Shown: in pieces, positions 6,208-11,792 of the stretch
Layout of the letters: each line of letters opens with the position of its first letter
How positions within the stretch are numbered: position 1 is the first letter of the stretch
Source: Promethearchaeota archaeon
Lineage (GTDB): Archaea > Asgardarchaeota > Lokiarchaeia > Sigynarchaeales > SOKP01
Direction of reading: 5' to 3'
NCBI GenBank assembly: GCA_030668025.1
Contig: DAOUUT010000102.1
Span: forward strand, 1 to 11,792
DNA length: 11,792 nucleotides
Made by a program: the position numbers and the translations under genes
The notes under the pieces: generated by a model
Databases searched by the model: none
What the model was told of the DNA's origin: nothing
What the model saw: only the letters and a program-made list of their open reading frames with translations

Positions 6208-6402
6208 TTATTTGTTTTCTTCCTTCATAACATAGCAAAACTCGCAATGATTAGCTTCAGTATCATGTCGAGATTCGAGAATAAGTTTCACATCAGGAGT
6301 GAGGTATTTTTTACCAAGTTCCTTTTTTTTGTCGATTACATCTCCCAAGTATTGAAAATCTAAGCCTTGGGTTTTTTCAATCTTTAAATCATCCATTTTC
6401 AT
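6208..6402 (-). CDS. Small uncharacterised protein with a C-terminal His/Cys cluster
   Basis: I do not recognise this 64-residue protein. It is charged and soluble, without signal peptide or membrane segment. Residues 1-35 are rich in Lys, Asp and Glu. The C-terminal third has His46, then His52-Cys53-x2-Cys56 (ANHCEFCYVM), which could bind a metal or take part in thiol chemistry. The start is taken as ATG 6402; ATG 6396 is also possible. A TATA-like element at 6427-6440 would start transcription near 6408, giving an almost leaderless message. It lies 22 bases upstream of the UroD-like gene on the same strand, so a shared function is likely, perhaps as an accessory or small subunit. The tight unit, promoter placement and lack of a better frame argue that it is real, but the coding evidence in so short a frame is moderate. 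Confidence 0.6.
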   Translation of the reverse strand: MKMDDLKIEKTQGLDFQYLGDVIDKKKELGKKYLTPDVKLILESRHDTEANHCEFCYVMKEENK

Positions 6403-6426
6403 CAAAAAATACGATTAATTTTTGTT

Positions 6427-6440
6427 AATAATTTAATAAG
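6427..6440 (-). promoter_or_regulatory. Candidate promoter of the small protein/UroD-like unit
   Basis: Minus-strand CTTATTAAATTATT is a TATA-like box centred near 6434, about 32 bases before ATG 6402. Predicted initiation near 6408 fits a very short leader. Confidence 0.4.
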
Positions 6441-6471
6441 AGAAACCAAAGAATAATTATTTAATAGATAC

Positions 6472-6480
6472 TTATAAAAA
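6472..6480 (+). promoter_or_regulatory. Candidate promoter of the lipid kinase gene
   Basis: TTATAAAAA is a good archaeal TATA box. Initiation about 26 bases downstream falls near 6502, just ahead of ATG 6511, implying a short or no leader. It is divergent from the promoter at 6427-6440. Confidence 0.45.
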
Positions 6481-6510
6481 TAATTAACTTTACGGATTAA
6501 ATTGCTTATT

Positions 6511-7665
6511 ATGGAATATTGGGTTTTAGTAGAGAGTCTTTATAATACAACATTATCGGTGTTTTTTTTTGTTCTTATGAGTTTGATGTATTATATTGGG
6601 ATCAAGGGATGTAGGGCAAAAAACAAGTATGGAGGAATCTCATCCATTCTTTGCGGGATTTGCTTTTTAATTTTTGGATATTATAACTCTGTTATCGGAT
6701 TTTTTGCATTCCCTTACAACGGGTTTATGGTTTGGTGGATTGGTATGACACTACTTTTTAATCTTTTATTTACAACAATCATCAGAATGAATATAAATAA
6801 AATGGAGAGAGAGGAGAAAAATGAATTTAATAAGGAAGGCAAAAATAAAGAAAAAACGATTTTAAGGAGATACATTATAAAAATGACGAAAGAAGACCCT
6901 TACAGAGAAGAGATTCCATTTAGGATGGAATTATTCAGAAAAAGTTTTCATTTATCGGGTTTCTTAATATTTTTGGCTTTTTTTGGTTTTATGACAATCC
7001 CTCCAATAACTCTGTTGGTAAATGATAGCGTTATAACATTTATTAACCAAATTGAACCGTCTTATAATTTATTATGGGGGGATATTGCCGATTTTCCGTA
7101 TGGTTTTGGAGATTTTCAAGCTGTTGTGGAAATCACTATGTTTGCTTTGATTGCTGCTTTAGCCTTTACTATTGCATCTGATATAATTCGAATCGTTTGG
7201 GGTCCAGAATATTCATTTTTTAACTTTTTATCAAAGTCCATGTTACGAAATAAAGAAAAAAATGCTGCAGGGCCTCAAATTTACATAATAACGGGATTTG
7301 TTTTTTCTTATATGCTTTACATGGCGGGACTAATTCATATTTTTGTATATTTTGCAGGAATACTTATAGCGTGCCTTTCTGATGCATCTGCTGCTTTAAT
7401 TGGGAGAAGATTTGGAAAACATAAGGTTAAGCTAAGAAATAACGACATTAAATCTGTTGAAGGATTTATTGCTGGCGTAGGCGTTGCGTATATTATAGGT
7501 TTTATATTTGTAGGACCAATTTATGCAATAATGGGAGCTCTCATTTTCTTTCTAATTGATTACCTACCGTCAGTTACTGCTGATAATATATTAAATCCTA
7601 TATTTATTCCAATTGGGATTCAACTTATGATAATCTTATTTGGATTACCTGTTGGTTGGTTATAG
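6511..7665 (+). CDS. SEC59/DGK1-family CTP-dependent lipid kinase (dolichol kinase-like membrane protein)
   Basis: Polytopic membrane protein of 384 residues. The C-terminal half matches the family of dolichol kinase SEC59, yeast CTP-dependent diacylglycerol kinase DGK1 and phytol kinase. Seen: RKSFHLSG (143-150), the family's R-K-x-x-H; LRNKEKNAAGP (245-255); the nucleotide-binding loop SDASAALIGRRFGKHK (290-305); KSVEGFIAG (314-322); and DNILNPIFIP (358-367). Hydrophobic segments at about 14-32, 42-66, 71-92, 147-170, 206-228, 255-290, 316-352 and 364-382 suggest eight to ten membrane passes. Three lie before the kinase core and are joined to it by a highly charged cytoplasmic stretch (about 93-142). 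It may make phosphorylated polyprenol for N-glycosylation or recycle a lipid precursor; the substrate cannot be told. ATG 6511 is preferred to a TTG at 6502. Confidence 0.85.
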   Translation: MEYWVLVESLYNTTLSVFFFVLMSLMYYIGIKGCRAKNKYGGISSILCGICFLIFGYYNSVIGFFAFPYNGFMVWWIGMTLLFNLLFTTIIRMNINKMEREEKNEFNKEGKNKEKTILRRYIIKMTKEDPYREEIPFRMELFRKSFHLSGFLIFLAFFGFMTIPPITLLVNDSVITFINQIEPSYNLLWGDIADFPYGFGDFQAVVEITMFALIAALAFTIASDIIRIVWGPEYSFFNFLSKSMLRNKEKNAAGPQIYIITGFVFSYMLYMAGLIHIFVYFAGILIACLSDASAALIGRRFGKHKVKLRNNDIKSVEGFIAGVGVAYIIGFIFVGPIYAIMGALIFFLIDYLPSVTADNILNPIFIPIGIQLMIILFGLPVGWL

Positions 7666-7675
7666 AAAGGTAAAG

Positions 7676-7690
7676 CATATAAAAAAAATA
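7676..7690 (+). promoter_or_regulatory. Candidate promoter of the HAD phosphatase gene
   Basis: CATATAAAA at 7676-7684 within an A-rich run forms a TATA-like box just after the lipid kinase stop. Initiation about 26 bases downstream falls near 7707, within a base or two of ATG 7709. That would give a leaderless transcript and explains the missing ribosome-binding site. Confidence 0.4.
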
Positions 7691-7708
7691 TTCTTATTAA
7701 ATTTAGCC

Positions 7709-8554
7709 ATGCGAGAATTAGTTGACGAATTAAAAGATATCGAACTAGCGATTTTTGACTTAGACGGAGTCATTTATAGAGGAGAACTATTAATTTCTAA
7801 TAGCGATAAAGTAATACAAGAATTAAAAGACATTTCTATTAAAGTTGTATATAATTCCAATAATTCTACTGTTACAAGACAGATGTATGTCGAGCGTTTA
7901 AAGGGTTTAAATATTAAAAGTAAAGCGTCTGATTTTTATACTAGCGCATCGATTACATCGGAAGAAATTACAAATTTAAAGCAAAACGCAACCATTTTTG
8001 TTATCGGTGAAATTGGTTTAAAGGAAGAATTAACAGCAAAAGGTCATACTATTGTCAACTCTTCTTCAAACTATAAAAAGGTTGATTTTGTAATCGTGGG
8101 TTTAGATAGAGAATTCAACTACAAAAAACTAGCGTTTGCCCAGAATTGTATTTTACAAGGTAAGGCTCAATTCTATGCTACAAATTCCGATTCAACATTA
8201 CCGGTTGCGAACGGATTACTTCCTGGAGCAGGGGTAATGGTGAACGCAGTAGAAACATGCACTAACAAAAAACCTCTAAACATTTTTGGTAAACCCAATC
8301 CTTACGGGATTCAAATTATATTAAACCATTCGAATGTATCACAGGATAAATCAGTGATTTTCGGGGACCGCTTAAATACAGACATTTTAGCAGGAAATCG
8401 AGCCGGAATTAAAACTGTACTCGTATTAACAGGAGTCACGACTGAACTAGAGGTTAAAAAAATTCAAGAAAAAGCAATTCGCTCTCAAATTATTGATAAG
8501 AATTTAATTCCTAATTTAGTTATAGATTCCCTTTTAGGAATTTTTAAAGAATGA
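7709..8554 (+). CDS. HAD-superfamily phosphatase, NagD type (subfamily IIA)
   Basis: A 281-residue HAD hydrolase using an Asp nucleophile and Mg2+. Motif I is FDLDGVIYRG, with nucleophile Asp17 and acid/base Asp19; motif II is YNSNNST (48-54); the C2-type cap domain covers about 80-185, with the substrate-side segment ATNSDSTLPV (157-166); motif III is the Lys of IFGKPNPYG (192-200); motif IV is FGDRLNTDILAGNRAG (218-233). This is the layout of NagD, 4-nitrophenylphosphatase and phosphoglycolate phosphatase proteins. The natural substrate is unknown; archaeal relatives are often annotated as sugar phosphatases. The frame extends upstream to a TTG at 7640 inside the lipid kinase gene, but ATG 7709 puts motif I at the usual distance from the N-terminus and matches the proposed leaderless promoter. 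It follows the lipid kinase by 43 bases and converges on the GTPase gene with five bases between stops. Confidence 0.92.
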   Translation: MRELVDELKDIELAIFDLDGVIYRGELLISNSDKVIQELKDISIKVVYNSNNSTVTRQMYVERLKGLNIKSKASDFYTSASITSEEITNLKQNATIFVIGEIGLKEELTAKGHTIVNSSSNYKKVDFVIVGLDREFNYKKLAFAQNCILQGKAQFYATNSDSTLPVANGLLPGAGVMVNAVETCTNKKPLNIFGKPNPYGIQIILNHSNVSQDKSVIFGDRLNTDILAGNRAGIKTVLVLTGVTTELEVKKIQEKAIRSQIIDKNLIPNLVIDSLLGIFKE

Positions 8555-8559
8555 ATAGA

Positions 8560-9102
8560 CTAAATTAAACCCGCTCTGTGCATCATTAATTTAGTAATTT
8601 CATAAAAAATATCTTCCACATTTCTTCCATCCTTAGCTGAACACTCAATGTAACCGTAAAGGTTATTCTTTTTCGCCATATCAAAAGCTTCTTTGCTAGA
8701 AACGGCTCGCTTATAGTTTAAGTCTAATTTACTCCCCGCCATAATTACAGGTAACTGTTTATCTTGAGCTCCAATGAATCCTTTTTTAAAAATTTCCATC
8801 CAATCAGGAAAATTTTTCAAACTGCTAAATCTTGTGATATCATACATAAATATTCCACCAGAAGCACCAACTACATAACTTGGTAAAAGAAATCTGAAGC
8901 GAGTCTCGCCAGCAAAATCCCATATCTGAAGAGAAACTTTCTTGCCATCTACTTCTAACTTTTTGACATGGAAATCTACTCCAATTGTGATCGTCTGGCC
9001 AGATTTGAACAATCCAGTAAGATATCTACTTATTAAAGTAGTTTTTCCCACTCCCCCATCGCCAAAAAGACAAATTTTAAACATTAAATCGCTTTCAACC
9101 AT
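8560..9102 (-). CDS. Rab/Ras-like small GTPase (Asgard type)
   Basis: Ras-superfamily GTP-binding switch protein, about 180 residues from ATG 9102. All five G motifs are seen: G1 GDGGVGKT (14-21); G2 Thr in TITIG (37-41); G3 WDFAGE (61-66); G4 GSKLD (123-127), with Ser in place of the usual Asn; G5 ECSAK (153-157). The IWDFAGETRFRFLLPSY and GGIFMYDITRFSSLKN segments resemble eukaryotic Rab proteins and the many Asgard small GTPases. Glu66 stands where Ras and Rab have the catalytic Gln. The C-terminus (MMHRAGLI) has no Cys, so there is no prenylation motif, and no membrane anchor is visible. Starts at GTG 9114 and ATG 9084 are also possible; ATG 9102 has GGAG nearby. It likely signals with a regulator such as a roadblock protein; its pathway is unknown. 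Confidence 0.94.
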   Translation of the reverse strand: MVESDLMFKICLFGDGGVGKTTLISRYLTGLFKSGQTITIGVDFHVKKLEVDGKKVSLQIWDFAGETRFRFLLPSYVVGASGGIFMYDITRFSSLKNFPDWMEIFKKGFIGAQDKQLPVIMAGSKLDLNYKRAVSSKEAFDMAKKNNLYGYIECSAKDGRNVEDIFYEITKLMMHRAGLI

Positions 9103-9134
9103 TCTTCTCCGCACACTCGCCTGATTTTGGTCGT

Positions 9135-9147
9135 TTTAATATATACT
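9135..9147 (-). promoter_or_regulatory. Candidate small GTPase promoter
   Basis: Minus-strand AGTATATATTAAA is a strong TATA-like box centred near 9141. Initiation about 26 bases away falls near 9115, giving a leader of about 13 bases to ATG 9102 or a leaderless GTG start at 9114. Confidence 0.45.
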
Positions 9148-9340
9148 TGACGTAAAAATAAATAAAATTTACCATTCAATCATTCTATTTTATTCTTACC
9201 GTTTTTTATAAGTTAATAGTTTAAGTTATTATAATAATAAAAGTTTCTTTTTAAAAATTATTTGGTTCTGATACTTAAATAAAAAGAGGTATTGTTTATT
9301 GCTTTTTATTTTCCATAATTACTGCTCTTTTCAATTAAAA
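9148..9340. other. Divergent intergenic region between the GTPase and DUF362 genes
   Basis: Non-coding and very A+T-rich. Besides the flanking promoters it holds a further minus-strand TATA-like element (CTTATAAAAAACGG, about 9198-9211). I see no RNA gene or clear operator. Confidence 0.45.
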
Positions 9341-9352
9341 GTTATATTTTAA
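9341..9352 (+). promoter_or_regulatory. Candidate DUF362 gene promoter
   Basis: GTTATATTTTAA is a TATA-like box. Initiation about 25 bases downstream falls near 9371, leaving a leader of about 14 bases that includes the GGGG ribosome-binding site at 9376-9379. This would exclude the upstream TTG at 9355 as a start. Confidence 0.45.
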
Positions 9353-9384
9353 TTTTGCTGTTAATTTTTAAATATGGGGATATA

Positions 9385-10548
9385 ATGTCAACGAAAATAA
9401 GCATTGTAAACATAAACAATTACGAAAGCATCCCAGATGCTATAGTAGCAGCTATAAAGATGATTGAAAAAGATTTTCATTTCGACATTCTTAATTTCAA
9501 GAACATTCTATTAAAACCTAACCTATTGAGAGCGACTAAAGATGCTTGTACTCAGCCCGTTTTCGTAGAAGGCGTGATAAAATATCTAAAAGAAACTGGA
9601 GTGAGAATGGAGAACGTTAGTATAGGAGATTCTCCCGGACAAATAAAAATTTCTGCCGAACAAATTGCTAAAAAAATAAGTTTACTTGAAGTTTGTGAAA
9701 AAGCAAGCATAAAATTCATTAACTTTGAGCATGATACCCCTGTTCACGATGTTATTGAAGGAGCATTAAGATTAAAAGATTATTACGTATCAAATCCTGT
9801 AAATGAATGTGACCTTTTAATAAATTTACCTAAGTTAAAAACTCACGGAGAAGCCACCATAACGGGAGCTATAAAAAATTACTGGGGGATAATTCCCGGA
9901 GGGTTAAAAGCAAAATACCATCTATTAGGTAGAAACCCAGATCAATTTGGGGAAGCTTTAGCAGATAACTTTTCTTGGGTTGTCAAAAACAAACCAAACC
10001 GTTTGATCGTTTACGATTGCACTCGTGTTATGCAAGGGACTATGGGTCCTGTATCAGGACCTATGAAGAAATGGGATTTAATTTTAGTTGGGACAGATGA
10101 GTTAGCGTTAGATGTTATTGCACTAGAAATAGGAAAATTCAAAGGTCTTAAACACGTTCCTCATCTGAAAAATGCATTTGAACGGAAGTTAGGTGAAGGA
10201 AATCTTGATCAAATTGAAATTGTAGGATTATCATTAGAAGAAGCTAGAAATTTAGCTCCAAAATTTAAAGTTCCTGGAAAAACTATGACGCGATTCGCAA
10301 GTTTTATCACCAGGAGCATTGTTTACAAGGTAACTAAAAAAATTCCTATTTTAAAGAAAAAAATATGTGTACAATGTGGTCAATGTTTCGAAGTGTGCCC
10401 TGCAAACGCTATAGATTTTAAAAGTGGAGAGTATCCCAAGTTTTTGAAAAAAGTATGCATCTCTTGTCTTTGTTGTATGGAAATGTGTCCTCAACAAGCA
10501 ATTAAAACTAAGCTTCGAGGATTTGGTGGGATGTTTCATTCGTATTAA
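9385..10548 (+). CDS. DUF362 protein with two C-terminal [4Fe-4S] ferredoxin motifs
   Basis: A 387-residue, presumably cytoplasmic iron-sulphur protein. The DUF362 domain (about 1-300) shows ILLKPNLLR (41-49), GDSPGQ (81-86), LINLPKLKTHG (145-155), AIKNYWGIIPG (162-172) and DCTRVMQGTMGP (211-222). The end carries two ferredoxin motifs, CVQCGQCFEVCP (328-339) and CISCLCCMEMCP (358-369), each supplying Cys-x2-Cys-x2-Cys-x3-Cys-Pro for a [4Fe-4S] cluster; the second has one additional Cys. Such fusions are common in anaerobic archaea and bacteria and are usually annotated only as DUF362 or 4Fe-4S binding proteins; the reaction is not known, though an electron-transfer role is likely. ATG 9385 is chosen because GGGG lies five bases upstream; a TTG at 9355 would add ten residues. 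Its stop overlaps that of the convergent M20 gene. Confidence 0.9.
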   Translation: MSTKISIVNINNYESIPDAIVAAIKMIEKDFHFDILNFKNILLKPNLLRATKDACTQPVFVEGVIKYLKETGVRMENVSIGDSPGQIKISAEQIAKKISLLEVCEKASIKFINFEHDTPVHDVIEGALRLKDYYVSNPVNECDLLINLPKLKTHGEATITGAIKNYWGIIPGGLKAKYHLLGRNPDQFGEALADNFSWVVKNKPNRLIVYDCTRVMQGTMGPVSGPMKKWDLILVGTDELALDVIALEIGKFKGLKHVPHLKNAFERKLGEGNLDQIEIVGLSLEEARNLAPKFKVPGKTMTRFASFITRSIVYKVTKKIPILKKKICVQCGQCFEVCPANAIDFKSGEYPKFLKKVCISCLCCMEMCPQQAIKTKLRGFGGMFHSY

Positions 10549-11792
10549 TTGTTTTCTTTATTATACGATAATGCATAGTTTTGTAAAAATAAATAATTTG
10601 AAAGTCTCGTATTTTGTATCGACTTTACTTGAACGAATTCATTTGGGGCATGTGCATGTCCTCCAATACCTAAACCGCCAACTATAAAGTTTAATCCCAA
10701 TTGGTTCTGTATCTGACTTAGTGGAGCTGCTGCTGCGCTTATCGGCCAGATTTGGGTAGTAAATCCTAGCTCTTTAAAACTTTTTACAAGACTTTTTACT
10801 AAGATTGAATCGAGTTTAACTTTAGAACGCTCGTAACCAATATTTTTAATTAATTCAATTTTTGATTTTGAATATCTTGCTAAATCAGTTACCTTTTTTC
10901 TAATTTCTTCATATATGTCTCTAATAGAGATGTTGTGGGCAAACCTTATATCGATGTTACATTCTGCCTTGTTCGCAACCATATTTTTTACTCCCTCTTC
11001 TAAGTAACCCGATTTCAGGGTGGAAATATTAAAAGTTGGATTGAATAAGTAGTTAACAAAAGATTTTTTTATATCATCTTCTAATGTTTGCGTAATTCCG
11101 GCTTTATTCTTAATACTCTCAAGATCAATTTTTTTCATTAAATCTTTAATCATGGATTGCTCGTCAGAGGTCATATTGTAGGGATTACGTAAGGAATTAA
11201 TTTTAAATTTGTCTTTTGAATAAATGGTACTAAGTAAAGAAATCAAATCAAGCGCAGGATTAGGTACCATCGAACTAAATGCTGAATGTGTTTCCTCATT
11301 TGTAGATGTGACTTTTACGGTTAGCGACAAAATACCTTTGTAACCAAGCTTTAGAACAGAATTACTGTTTAAATCTTGCTTCATTGAAGGATAATACGCA
11401 CCTAAACAAGAGTTAAATAAATCTTTTCTGCTTTCAAGTAATTTTAACAATGTAGGCGAGCCTAATTCTTCTTCCCCATCGAATAATAATAGTAAAGAAA
11501 TTGGAAGCTTTTTTTCTTCTTTCAATATTTTTACTACGTTTAGGAAGCATAACAAAGGAGTTTTTGAATTATAAGCGCCTCTAGCAATTAAGCAATTTCC
11601 TAATCTATCCAAAGGTTTGGGTAATTGCGTTACTTCAGCACCAAAAGGATTACTAATCCATTTATATTCTTTATTTACAGGTTGCGTATCGTACATCATG
11701 TAAATTAATAAAGAATCCTTGATCTTTCCTTTGACCTTAGCTAACAATAAAGGATTTATTTCCCCTTCGATCTCTTTAATATCTTCGCAAAA
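10545..11792 (-). CDS. M20-family peptidase/deacylase-like protein, 5' end missing
   Basis: Partial gene: the frame is open to the window edge, so the N-terminus is missing; 415 residues are visible. It belongs to the M20/ArgE-DapE-carnosinase family of metal-dependent amidohydrolases and peptidases. Visible in order: LLIYMMYDTQP (the HYD motif region), LIARGAYNSKTPLL, FDGEEELGSP (catalytic Glu and ligand Glu), the dimerisation domain with ETHSAFSS, and the C-terminal GGHAHAPNEF with the last His ligand. Three positions that usually bind metal are altered: Met replaces His in HxD (11694-11696), Asn replaces Asp in RGAxD (11568-11570), and no Asp is seen in the segment after the EEE motif. From memory, other archaeal and bacterial M20 proteins share the MYD...RGxYNSK...GEEELGS pattern, so this seems to be a subgroup and not a decayed gene. 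Its substrate is unknown. Confidence 0.87.
   Translation of the reverse strand, partial: FCEDIKEIEGEINPLLLAKVKGKIKDSLLIYMMYDTQPVNKEYKWISNPFGAEVTQLPKPLDRLGNCLIARGAYNSKTPLLCFLNVVKILKEEKKLPISLLLLFDGEEELGSPTLLKLLESRKDLFNSCLGAYYPSMKQDLNSNSVLKLGYKGILSLTVKVTSTNEETHSAFSSMVPNPALDLISLLSTIYSKDKFKINSLRNPYNMTSDEQSMIKDLMKKIDLESIKNKAGITQTLEDDIKKSFVNYLFNPTFNISTLKSGYLEEGVKNMVANKAECNIDIRFAHNISIRDIYEEIRKKVTDLARYSKSKIELIKNIGYERSKVKLDSILVKSLVKSFKELGFTTQIWPISAAAAPLSQIQNQLGLNFIVGGLGIGGHAHAPNEFVQVKSIQNTRLSNYLFLQNYALSYNKENN

Noticed and set aside
7640..7708. N-terminal extension of the HAD phosphatase from a TTG at 7640
   Set aside because: It overlaps the lipid kinase gene, and the HAD motif I would lie unusually far from the N-terminus; ATG 7709 fits better.
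4484..9102. Roadblock protein and Rab-like GTPase as one MglB-MglA style operon
   Set aside because: They are about 3.7 kb apart with unrelated genes on both strands between them, so genomic linkage does not support a dedicated pair.
8942..9124. Plus-strand frame of 60 codons
   Set aside because: Antisense to the P-loop region of the small GTPase gene.
10351..10539. Minus-strand frame of 62 codons
   Set aside because: Antisense to the ferredoxin region of the DUF362 gene; its many Cys and His codons are a by-product of that region.

Overview
This window comes from an A+T-rich archaeal chromosome, most likely an Asgard archaeon of Lokiarchaeia type. Archaeal and eukaryote-like information-processing proteins (Rpo7, Spt4, S24e, S27ae, Kae1, Bud32) and the archaea-specific GTP-dependent dephospho-CoA kinase establish the domain. 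A Rab/Ras-type small GTPase and a roadblock/LC7 protein, eukaryotic-signature families that are abundant in Asgard genomes, point to the phylum. The phylum call is inference; no 16S rRNA or marker tree is available here. All genes look intact except the last, which runs off the right edge. I see no tRNA, rRNA, IS element, CRISPR array or prophage.

Region 1 (about 190-4340) is a conserved archaeal information-processing cluster read leftward: rpo7 - spt4 - [dephospho-CoA kinase] - rps24e - rps27ae - kae1 - bud32. It links an RNA polymerase subunit, an elongation factor, two small-subunit ribosomal proteins and the two catalytic subunits of the KEOPS complex, which makes t6A in tRNA. The kinase gene sits at its usual place in the row but is on the opposite strand, so it splits the row into two transcription units. 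Several of these genes seem to start with TTG.

Region 2 (about 4340-6510) has a roadblock/LC7 gene with an A+T-rich upstream region and a perfect hairpin at its stop codon. A leftward two-gene unit follows: a 64-residue protein with a His/Cys cluster that I do not recognise, then a uroporphyrinogen-decarboxylase-like protein.

Region 3 (about 6470-8560) reads rightward. It holds a multi-pass membrane protein of the SEC59/DGK1 CTP-dependent lipid kinase family, then a NagD-type HAD phosphatase that appears to have its own promoter and a leaderless start. Region 4 (about 8560-11792) has the Rab-like GTPase (leftward), a divergent DUF362 protein with two [4Fe-4S] clusters (rightward), and a 5'-truncated M20-family hydrolase (leftward) whose stop codon overlaps that of the DUF362 gene tail to tail.

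I do not see a clear new multi-gene system. The best leads are the inverted CoA-kinase gene inside the conserved cluster, the small His/Cys protein paired with the UroD-like enzyme, the M20 protein that lacks several standard metal ligands, and the Asgard-type GTPase with Glu at the usual catalytic Gln position.
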